A stretch of DNA of 64,000 bases from an uncultured Gammaproteobacteria bacterium (GTDB lineage: Bacteria > Pseudomonadota > Gammaproteobacteria > HK1), in the NCBI GenBank assembly GCA_958295465.1, contig OY282353.1:1054001-1118000 (forward strand), written 5' to 3'. Shown one piece after another: positions 9,784-18,800 of the stretch. Below the pieces are notes generated by a model that did not search any database, was not told the DNA's origin, and saw only the letters and a list, made by a program, of their open reading frames with translations. Within the stretch, counting starts at the first letter, position 1; every line of letters starts with the position of its first letter. The translations under genes and the position numbers were made by a program.

Positions 9784-9984
9784 CCAAACGGCGAGTTTCT
9801 CGACGATCTTCTCCATTCCTGGCCGGCGATGAAATGGGACTTCTTGGACGGATCCTGACAATCCTGACACCGGGGCTTGACGGGCCGGCTCGATCTGTAT
9901 ACCGATTACGACCATACTCGTTTGCTGGCGTTTCTCGCGGAGCGCCGGCCCAGCTCTCCGGCCCTGGAAGGTGACGGCGGATGA
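9784..9984 (+). pseudogene. Headless reading frame overlapping the mad6 start
   Basis: In the frame starting 9784, the translation reads NGEFLDDLLHSWPAMKWDFLDGS, written here only as GEFLDDLLHSW and AMKWDFLDGS, to a TGA at 9856. After a second TGA at 9865 it continues as LYTDYDHTRLLAFLAERRP and ends with a TGA at 9982-9984. That last stop overlaps the ATG of the next gene as ATGA. Such coupling is normal inside an operon, so this looks like the 3' end of a gene that once preceded mad6. A TTG at 9877 could start a 35-residue peptide. I do not recognise the family. Confidence 0.4.
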
Positions 9985-12900
9985 AAGTGAACCTTTTTCA
10001 CTGCGGGCCGGCCGTCAACGAGAGCGAGCGCACGGCTTTCGAGCATATCAAGAGCCGCCTGATATCCGCCCCCGGCGAGGAAGAGTGGGTACTGCTCACG
10101 AATCTCACTTTCTCCGCAACCCACCGGCTCCAGTCCGACGAAATCGACATCGTCGCGATCGGCCCGCCGGGCGTCAGGGTCATCGAGATCAAGCACTGGA
10201 CCGCGGCGTGGGCAGATCGGCGCCCCGATCTCGTCGAACGGGAAGCTGATCGGGTCACGAACAAGGCGCGCAAGATCGGCACGACGCTACGCAAGAAGGC
10301 TCCGAACCTCGGGCGTGTGGACGGCGCGTTTCTGGTGACCGAGGCGTCCTCCAAGGTCAATCGGTTCCAGGGCCGGGTCGTTCGGGGCGTTCCGTTCCAC
10401 ACGCTCAAGACTTGGCGGAACGCTATTGGTCTCGATTCACCGAGTTCGCTGTCGCCTCAAGAGATCAGGATGCTCGCCCGCGCTCTGGCGCCGAAAAGCG
10501 AAGTCGCGGTGGACGGCACGTTGAAGCGGCTGGCTGGTTACACCCGCCTGGAGCTACAAACGCCCCCGGGCGAGTGGTTCCACCGGGTTTACCGGGGGAC
10601 ACATGCCTCACGGCAGGATCGGGTGGTTCTGCACCTCTATGATTTGTCCGCGAGCGACGATCCGAAGGCGGAACTACGGGCACGTCGAGAATTCGAGGCG
10701 CTGCTCCGACTTCAACTGCACGGCTGGGCGCCACGTATCCTCGATTCCTACCAGGATGCGCCCGGATATGAGGGTGAGATCGCATTCTTCACGTTGGCCG
10801 ATCCCGTTGCGCCCTGCATCGAGAAGCGTGCAACCGACGACAAGTGGGATACGACGGCGCGTCTGGATTTCGCCCGTAGCGCCGTTCGCGCGCTCGGGGA
10901 ATTGCATCAAGCCGGTCAAGACGAAGAACCCATGGTGCACCGAAACCTCACGCGGAGGACGGTCCTCGTCAAGCACGACAACTCGCCGATCCTGACCGGT
11001 TTCGAGCACACCCGGATCCCGGCGCACGCTTCCGTGGGGTCCGCCGACACCTCGTCGAACGATTGGGACGACGCGGTTGCTCCCGAGATTCGCGCCCAGG
11101 GCCGAGGAGCTGCGGATCATCGGTCTGACGTGTATTCGCTGTGCGCTTGCCTGACGGTGTTGTTCTCGGAGCGGGAAGACGAGCCCAGCGCAGGAATCCT
11201 GGACATACTGGCCAAGGGGATGGCGGACGACCCCGAAGCGCGGATTGCGTTGCAGGATATTGAAGCGGCATTGTCCGAACTGTTGGGCGAGTCGGTGCCC
11301 CCACCTCCCCCGCCGCCGGCGCGATTCTGGACAGAGGACCAGATCGTGCGCTTTCGGGGCGAGGATTATCGGATCGTTTCGCGTCTCGGTTCCGGGGGCG
11401 TCGGGACCACGTTCAAGGTCGTGGGAATCGACCGCACCACGAAGGAGGAGCTCGGCACATATGTGGCCAAGGTCGTTCCCGACGAAGTAACAGGCCAACG
11501 GGTCCTGCGAGCATACAAGCTTGCGCGTTCCCACCTTCGTCATTCGGCCCTGTCCACGATCTTCGAGGTTGCATCCGAATGGCGTGACAACGACTTCATC
11601 GCCCTGATGACGTGGATCGAAGGCGAACCACTCAGCGAATTTGCCGGCTTGCTCCCGATTCTCGCGGAAGACTTCCAGGAAGGATCGGACGAGGCATTGG
11701 CCTCGCGGTGGCTGCGAACGGCTTGCGAGGCGTTGGACGTTCTGCATCGCAACGGTCTCATGCACGGCGACGTCAGCCCCCGCAACATGATCGTCTCCGG
11801 GGGCGAGCTCGTTCTGACCGACTACGATCTCGTGGGCAAAATCAACGAACCGGTCGTCTCGCCGGGGACCGTCCTGTACTGTTCTCCCTCCTCTCTCGAA
11901 GGCCGTCCCGCCTCACCGGCCGACGACATCTACGCGCTGGCCGCCAGCTTCTTTCAGGTGTTGTTCGAGAAGGAGCCGTTTCAATACGGTGGCGCTCTGG
12001 CCAAGGAACGCGGACTGAATTGGGAAGGCGTAGAGCGCGACGGATACCCAGCGGTATCTGCGTTTCTGAGCCAGGCGACGGCTCCGAATCCGGAGCAGAG
12101 GTTCGCGACAGTGGCAGATGCACTGGCCGCTCTGAATCCGCCACCGAGTGTCGAAATCCGGCCGGAAGACGCCGTGAAGCCCGAAACAGGCGAACCCATT
12201 CCATCTGAATCGGACATCCCGACAAACACACGGACTGAACGAAAAGAACGGTACGAAAACGAAGTGGATTGGTTGAAATCCCTGTTGCAATCCTATCCCG
12301 GTTCGCGGTACGGCAACAGCGAAACGCGGGGCCTGGACACGGACTTCGCCGCTCGGACCTATGTGGAAACGAGCCTGGAGCAAGCGCTGTACCGCGACAT
12401 CCTGAAACGACGAGTCAGCCTCATCATCCTGTGCGGTAATGCGGGGGACGGCAAGACCGCCCTGCTCCAGCATCTCGCCCAAAGTCTTGGTCTTCACGAT
12501 CACACCTCCGAAACACGCATTCTCAAGATGACGATGGACGACGGGCTGATCGTGCGCATGAACCTCGATGGTTCCGCATCGTGGAAGGGACGTTCCGCCG
12601 ATGAACTGCTGGACGAATTCCTGGCTCCGTTTCAACATGGCCGGCCGAACAAGGACATCGTTCATCTTCTCGCGATCAACGATGGCCGTCTGTTGGAATG
12701 GATCGAAAGCGTTGAATCGCGTTGTGGGAATGGAACCTCTCTGACTGAAGAACTCTACGATTGCCTTCAGCGGCAAATATCTCCACCAGACTCCCACATC
12801 CGATTCATCAACCTCAATCAGCGATCACTCGTCGGGAGCCTTGTATTCGACGAAACACGAAACGAAACACGGATCGATTCCAGCTTCCTCGATCGCCTGC

Positions 12901-14042
12901 TCGACAGCCTGTACGGCGGAGAGGAGGCGCCAGTGATATGGGCGCCTTGCGAAACGTGCGCGGCCCAGGACCGTTGCGAAATTCGTCGGGCGGCAAGGAT
13001 GTTCGGAATCAAGGGATTACCCGGTGTGGCGAGACAGACCCACCGCGTCCGCGCCCGGCAACGGCTTTTCGAGATGCTTCAGGCCGTCCATCTTCGCGGG
13101 GAAACTCACATCACCATCCGCGAATTGCGGGCTGCCCTAGTGTACATCCTGTTCGGCATCCACTTCTGCCGTGATTATCACGACGGCTCCGAAGCACCGC
13201 TACCCTACTGGGATCGAGCCTTTTCGCCGGAGTCGTCACAACGACAGGGAGATTTGTTGCGAGAATTGATTCGTCTCGATCCTTCGCTCGAAACACATCC
13301 ACATATCGACCGGCACTTGCTTCGTTCGCCGTCCAGTAACAGCGACGGCGGGGCTCCGCGTTATCCGGAAATGACACTGGAATCGGCGCGTCGTCGAGCT
13401 TACTTCGAATGGACTGAAGAAGACGTCAAAGCGCTTACCCAGGATCCCCATGCGCTCGACTTGGCCCAAGGTAGACATTTCCTCCTGTTCCGAGACCTTC
13501 CTGTCGATGAAGGTGCACAGAACGAGCTTTGCAGGAAACTGTGTAAAGGCATTTCCCGCTTAGAAAGTCTCCCGCCTCAGGCATTGGATCGCTCCGACGT
13601 CGTACCGTTGCGTATCACCCCGCGGACACCGACGGAGACAGCGTTCTGGGTGGAAAAGAAGATGTCTGACTTTCATCTTGAAGCCGATCTTCCACCCGAA
13701 ACAGAGGGATTCGACCGGTTGCACCGGCAAGCTTTTCTGACATACCGTTATCGTGATGGACGGAAAGAATGTCTCCGCCTCGGTGCAGAGTTGTTCCACT
13801 TGTTGCTCGAACTAAGCGAAGGATATCAGTTGGGGGATGTCTCGACGGACGATACGTTTGCCCATCTGTCTATCTTCGTCCAGAGACTGGTCCGCGAAAA
13901 CGATCGGACGGTATTCGCTTGGAATCCGATGCGAGACGATGCGATCTTCGAGGTTTCTGCTAGGATCATCAAGCGCGACGATGAAGACGTTCGGCAACAG
14001 ATGATCATTCGACCGGAAAAGATGATCGATGGAGGCCGGTAA
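9981..14042 (+). CDS. mad6: MAD6-like defence protein: NERD, pseudokinase, Ser/Thr kinase and P-loop ATPase domains
   Basis: This 1353-residue protein starts with a NERD nuclease-like domain (residues 1-180) with D56, E69 and K71 (EIKHW) in D-ExK order. A first kinase fold (about 205-430) has HRN at 320-322 for HRD and TGFE for DFG, so it looks inactive. A second kinase (460-740) keeps the glycine loop LGSGGVG (469 on), Lys497, HGD with Asp597 and Asn602, and DYD at 614-616. The C-terminal third has a P-loop GNAGDGKT (819-826) and a C990/C993/C999 cluster. NERD-kinase fusions are known in PglW of BREX and in MAD6 of MADS. The P-loop part recalls DptF of phosphorothioation-linked restriction. 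Its stop overlaps the next start (TAATG). Lower GC than the flanks indicates transfer. Confidence 0.75.
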   Translation: MKVNLFHCGPAVNESERTAFEHIKSRLISAPGEEEWVLLTNLTFSATHRLQSDEIDIVAIGPPGVRVIEIKHWTAAWADRRPDLVEREADRVTNKARKIGTTLRKKAPNLGRVDGAFLVTEASSKVNRFQGRVVRGVPFHTLKTWRNAIGLDSPSSLSPQEIRMLARALAPKSEVAVDGTLKRLAGYTRLELQTPPGEWFHRVYRGTHASRQDRVVLHLYDLSASDDPKAELRARREFEALLRLQLHGWAPRILDSYQDAPGYEGEIAFFTLADPVAPCIEKRATDDKWDTTARLDFARSAVRALGELHQAGQDEEPMVHRNLTRRTVLVKHDNSPILTGFEHTRIPAHASVGSADTSSNDWDDAVAPEIRAQGRGAADHRSDVYSLCACLTVLFSEREDEPSAGILDILAKGMADDPEARIALQDIEAALSELLGESVPPPPPPPARFWTEDQIVRFRGEDYRIVSRLGSGGVGTTFKVVGIDRTTKEELGTYVAKVVPDEVTGQRVLRAYKLARSHLRHSALSTIFEVASEWRDNDFIALMTWIEGEPLSEFAGLLPILAEDFQEGSDEALASRWLRTACEALDVLHRNGLMHGDVSPRNMIVSGGELVLTDYDLVGKINEPVVSPGTVLYCSPSSLEGRPASPADDIYALAASFFQVLFEKEPFQYGGALAKERGLNWEGVERDGYPAVSAFLSQATAPNPEQRFATVADALAALNPPPSVEIRPEDAVKPETGEPIPSESDIPTNTRTERKERYENEVDWLKSLLQSYPGSRYGNSETRGLDTDFAARTYVETSLEQALYRDILKRRVSLIILCGNAGDGKTALLQHLAQSLGLHDHTSETRILKMTMDDGLIVRMNLDGSASWKGRSADELLDEFLAPFQHGRPNKDIVHLLAINDGRLLEWIESVESRCGNGTSLTEELYDCLQRQISPPDSHIRFINLNQRSLVGSLVFDETRNETRIDSSFLDRLLDSLYGGEEAPVIWAPCETCAAQDRCEIRRAARMFGIKGLPGVARQTHRVRARQRLFEMLQAVHLRGETHITIRELRAALVYILFGIHFCRDYHDGSEAPLPYWDRAFSPESSQRQGDLLRELIRLDPSLETHPHIDRHLLRSPSSNSDGGAPRYPEMTLESARRRAYFEWTEEDVKALTQDPHALDLAQGRHFLLFRDLPVDEGAQNELCRKLCKGISRLESLPPQALDRSDVVPLRITPRTPTETAFWVEKKMSDFHLEADLPPETEGFDRLHRQAFLTYRYRDGRKECLRLGAELFHLLLELSEGYQLGDVSTDDTFAHLSIFVQRLVRENDRTVFAWNPMRDDAIFEVSARIIKRDDEDVRQQMIIRPEKMIDGGR

Positions 14043-15847
14043 TGACCGACAGTGCCCGCAAGCTCGTCGAAGAGGTGTTGTCCCGGGATATGACCCGGGA
14101 AATATGGTCAGGCAACTATGCCAAAGCACTGCCGGTTTCTCTTCATCTATTTGAACTTTCGGCGATTCTTCCGGTCGTTTTCTACATGTTTCGTTTCGGG
14201 CAGCGTAGAGGTACTGGTAATTTTCTGAACACCTTTGGATCGGAAAGCGGAACACGCAATCAGAGGAGGCGATCTGCAACTATAGAGCGAGTTTCGGAAA
14301 AACTTGCATGTGCGGAGGAATTAGAAGGTTTCTACGGAGAAGCCGAACGGGCCATTCTTGGCGATCTGCTTCTCTGCTTTTGTCTCGAAAATGCAAAACA
14401 CAGCTTGGGTAGGGAGGAACAGATTCAACGGGTGGTGCCAGCTCATTATATGTCAAGCTGGATCGATCTTCCTCCAAACGCGTCGAATCTTCGCCATGTG
14501 CCCGAGATGATCGTCGCCATGCTAGCCGATCAGAAGGGCGAGCATGTCGAACCAAGTGAAGACGAAAGTCGCACGTGGTTTCCTGTCGGTAAAGGCTATG
14601 AAAACAACGTCCTGATACGTGCGTTCAGCCAAGGAGTTGGTCGATGTGGAGATGTGCTAGAGGATCTGAGATCCGATCGATTCAATGAGGGAGATGAATC
14701 CGTCGGATTGGATCAACTATTGATGATTCGACTTGCACAGCAGCTCCAGGCGGCGCCGGGCAGAATGCGAGGCATGGAAGGACATCGAATTTCCAACCAG
14801 CGTCCCATTGCGGAGAGTGCGGCGCGGGATTTTTCCGAAGATATACGCCGCTTCGTGCGCTCCTATGCGAACGCCATACCTCGGTACGCGCTGGCGGAAA
14901 TGCTGGAATCCTGTATCGCGGTCGGTATGGCTACCATTCTTGCCAGTACCGTTGAAATTCTGTTGCGATGGTCCGACACAGGTGAAGTCCCGGACCGGCA
15001 GAATCAGCCACCGGCGAAGTTATTCGTGGACTGCTCGAACGGTGTCGATCGAAACATCAGGGCGCGAGCCGAACAGTCCATGGACGATTTCATGCGTCGG
15101 ATGGAGCGCTTTTCCGTCGTTCTGATGGTATTGCGGTTGCTGGATTATCAGGCCAAGACCAATCGGAACATCAGAAAACAGAACATTCCAACCCGACCCT
15201 ACGCTACCGCTTGGCTCAATCTATTGGGAGATCTTCTTCACGAACGTCATGTGGAAACACAGCGCATTTTCTACGGCATCGAAGACAAGGCTGAGAAGCT
15301 GGCCGATAAACTGGAGGAAGAATATCCCGAAACTGCATCTATTCTACGCGACGCGAATATCCAACAGAATCCAGCTTGGCGGCTCGCAAGTGGATTGATG
15401 ACTCTGATGGGCCCGAAATTCGTCCGCGGAAATTTTATGTCGATGATCGATTCGATCTTGCTTACAGGACGCCCAAACGGGATGGCCTCTAAGAGAGTGA
15501 CCACGCGGGGAGGTGGGAACACGACGCGCAGGAAGCGCGACGTTCGTTCTCTCCTGTTCACCGATTCGGTACTTGATTATTTGGTCCATCTGCACTTGCT
15601 ACGGAGCGGCAGCAAGTCGAGTGTACGAAATCTTTCGTTCAGGGAATTTATCGACACCCTCCGCAAGCGCTATGGATTCCACGTTGATGTCGCGCCTCCG
15701 GGGATGATCATTTCCAACGCGCTTCTGCAAAGGAACCGCACGGTCCTGGAACGGCGCTTGCGCGATCTCGGGCTTCTGGTCGGCGTCAACGATGCAGAAA
15801 GAATGAAACGGTTGCAGCCTCGCTTCGAGCCCGCGACGGAGAGCTGA
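14042..15847 (+). CDS. mad7: MAD7-like defence protein of unknown function
   Basis: The 601-residue protein has no catalytic motif that I can name. It is mostly helical, with many arginines and a basic patch (GGGNTTRRKRD near residue 500). The C-terminal 90 residues look like a winged-helix or DptG-like tail: FREFIDTLRKRYGFHVD, then VLERRLRDLGLLVGVNDAE. It is locked between mad6 (1-base TAATG overlap) and mad8 (GTG one base after its stop), so the three are made from one message and probably form a complex. Its base composition is clearly more AT-rich than the neighbouring housekeeping genes. The name rests on position and size in the three-gene set, from memory of MADS loci, not on a search. 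Confidence 0.6.
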   Translation: MTDSARKLVEEVLSRDMTREIWSGNYAKALPVSLHLFELSAILPVVFYMFRFGQRRGTGNFLNTFGSESGTRNQRRRSATIERVSEKLACAEELEGFYGEAERAILGDLLLCFCLENAKHSLGREEQIQRVVPAHYMSSWIDLPPNASNLRHVPEMIVAMLADQKGEHVEPSEDESRTWFPVGKGYENNVLIRAFSQGVGRCGDVLEDLRSDRFNEGDESVGLDQLLMIRLAQQLQAAPGRMRGMEGHRISNQRPIAESAARDFSEDIRRFVRSYANAIPRYALAEMLESCIAVGMATILASTVEILLRWSDTGEVPDRQNQPPAKLFVDCSNGVDRNIRARAEQSMDDFMRRMERFSVVLMVLRLLDYQAKTNRNIRKQNIPTRPYATAWLNLLGDLLHERHVETQRIFYGIEDKAEKLADKLEEEYPETASILRDANIQQNPAWRLASGLMTLMGPKFVRGNFMSMIDSILLTGRPNGMASKRVTTRGGGNTTRRKRDVRSLLFTDSVLDYLVHLHLLRSGSKSSVRNLSFREFIDTLRKRYGFHVDVAPPGMIISNALLQRNRTVLERRLRDLGLLVGVNDAERMKRLQPRFEPATES

Positions 15848-15848
15848 C

Positions 15849-18800
15849 GTGACGTTGACCTTCCTTCATGGACAACTACTCGGGCGCGCGTTCGAGCAAG
15901 TTCTTGGCCAAGCCGAATCTGGCGCTATGGCCTTCGTGCGTTGCCTCACCCCGGATGTGTTGACCGAGCTCGCTGCCGCCGCCTCCTTTGCTCCACAAGG
16001 TTGGAAGGTTTTCCGGGTTGCGGATGTGGATGATGTGCACTTGCGAACCATCACCGCGGACGGCGCCGTCGAAAAGCGCGAAATCAAAGGCGAGGCCGTT
16101 CTTCTGCTGGTGGACACCGATCGCGCCGGCGCCGGTATGGATGGCATCTACAGTGCTTCGCAGGAAGTGGATGAGGCGGATCTGTTCGAAGAAGCTCGAC
16201 GCCTAGCCCTCATCGAAGTGACCCGCCGATTGTCCAGCCTGCACCGCAAGTATGCAGAGCGAGCTACCAGAAAGGCGACCGGATTCGGCGGTCAGTATAG
16301 TCTTTCGCCATGGACGGTGTTCGATTTTCTCTGTCGTATCGCATCGGACGGCCGGCACCCTGGGGCTTATCTGCATCTTCTTGGCATGTGGCCAACCGCA
16401 GGGGCCGAAGCGTTGAATTCCACGGAGGAGATCGACGTTTCACGCAGATTCGTGGATTGCCTGTTGGGAACGGCGGCCTCTGGTTCCACCATTCAGGCGC
16501 GTATCGAATCACTACACCTTGCGGAACCCACCGAGGCTCAACGCCGCGATCTCGAACGATTCCTGCACGCCTCGGAAATCCAGCCACTCATGTCCGCATT
16601 GAAAGGGCTCGCCGACAAGGAACACCTGTGGGTGGGCGCGCTACAGATCGAAAACACTCAGGACATTCAATCCATCGAACTTGCATCCTGGCGAAACAGG
16701 AACGGTAAGATCGCCAAGTGGTCAGGGCTGGTAGAGGAATCCGATGATACCCCCCCGGTTCTTGTCCTGAAACCGGAAGCCGAACAATCCGGAGACTATT
16801 CGAAGCTGGAGATCAAATGGAGGGTGAAACCCGACAACCTCGATAAGAATGCAGTCGATTACCGTGTTGCTGTATTGACCGGGAATATGGAAGAGGAGAT
16901 CGCCGCTCGTGAAGTCAGCCATTCGGCCTGGAGGGACGAAAAGTGCCGGTTCAACAACGACGACTTCTCGTCGTTGAACGAAGACGCTCTCGTTTCCGCC
17001 AAGGTGGTGGTGTCCGTCATCGGCACCGACGCCATCGAACGCCAGGAGAGCGAGGAATTCATCATACGATTCGGTCAACCACCCGAATCACCGGCGAGTG
17101 GGGTCGGCAGGAAGGTCCGCACGTTCAGCGAGGGGCTTGCTGAACTCGATGGTCGGGAGTCTGCATCAGCCATCGCGGCCAACCCAATCGGATTGAGAGC
17201 CGACGCAAAGGGCTTCGTTCTGCTTCGGACCTCGGAAGGAGGGCAACGGAAGAGCTTCCGGGTCTTCCGTCCACCCTTGCTTCATGAGGTCGAGAAGCAA
17301 TGGGCAAGAGGGAAGGGAGCGATCGGACGCTGGCGCGTCAAGGTGCGTGCGTCGGGCATTCGGGCCGGAGAGGTGGAATTCGTGCCTGTCGAGGGTCGGA
17401 AAGGACCGGCCTGGAACCGGGCGGTGACTGCGAGCCGAAGGATGGCGCAGCGCTTCGACGTCACCGAGGGCGGCGTCGGTCAGGTCTACGATGATCGTTC
17501 GAAGACATTCGATACCGTGAAAGATTACGTGCTCGCATGGACCGCGTTGCTGGATGGAGGAGATCCGTCACTGGCACTCTGCCACACCGTGGAAGTGCAA
17601 TCGCTTTCCGGCCGGACGATCGGCCTGATTGTCCTGCCCTCCCATCCGTTGCGCGTCGCTTGGCGGGCCGCGTACGACAACCTCGTACTCTACGCCGCTT
17701 TCGAGCAACGACAGACCGCCAGAGACGTTCGAGACGAGTTCGCTTGTCTGGACGGCGCCATGTTTCCGGCTTTCCTTCCCCACCCGGAGGCCGACGGATC
17801 GTTCGTGTTCGCGGATACACTCGGTTTTCATGCGGTCGGCATGGTGCCCGATCGCGACAAGGAGCCCAAGGCCGCCGTGGCAATACTCGCCCGTTCATTG
17901 GGAGAGAGCGAATCGGCGGATACCGCCCCGACGGTGGGAGGCCAGAGTGCGGCCATCCTCGGGGACGAGATCGTCAAGTACCTGGACTGCCACGATGCGT
18001 CCAGACTCCTCCGGATACACGCCCTCCGGGCGGGTGATGGCCTTACGATTTCGAGAGCGCTCGGCCAAGTGCACCGGCGTTGCAGTTTATCCACGGAAGA
18101 CGAGGATGCCGGTGTCCGGGAGGAAGCCAATCAGGACCTCGAAATGGATCCGAGGACATCCCCATCTTTTTCGCTGGAGCTGTACCCATCGTCGGAACAG
18201 CGCGGAATCGCGGGGCGGTTCATCGCGGAAGCGCGTGAAATACGCCGTAGCGGGGCTGGCGTCCTGTCCTCCGAAGATCGGTGGATGCTGGAGTCGATGA
18301 GCCTGCCGGGCGACGTCAACATACCCAGGCTGCGGTGGGCGCGGAAGGATCCGGAGCATCCGAAGACCGCCGCGCACCTTGCCGTTGCATTCGATACCTT
18401 TGAATCTCGGGTCGTACCTGAAAAGAGCGATTCGAGCACGCCGGCCGCGGACGGACCGTTCCGGGCGTTCGGACTGCTCTCTTTCTACGAGCGGAGCTAC
18501 ACGAGTACAGTCTCACCCTCATGGCGCAGCACCGTTCCGCAAGCGAAAGAGGGGGAAAGACACCCATCGGAGCGCGGACATACGGAACGCCTGGAGCGCT
18601 TGCAGCGCGTCATACAAGCATCGGTCATTCGACATCTCGGTTCCGATAATGGGCTTCCGGTATTGAGAACGGAAGTTTCGCCTGAAAAGGCGGTCGGTCT
18701 CAGGGATCTGCACCGGCTCTGCGACTGGGTCATCACCCTGGATCGGAACGCGGGCATCGAGTATTTCGACTCACCACGGGGAAACCGGGAGATTTACGAC

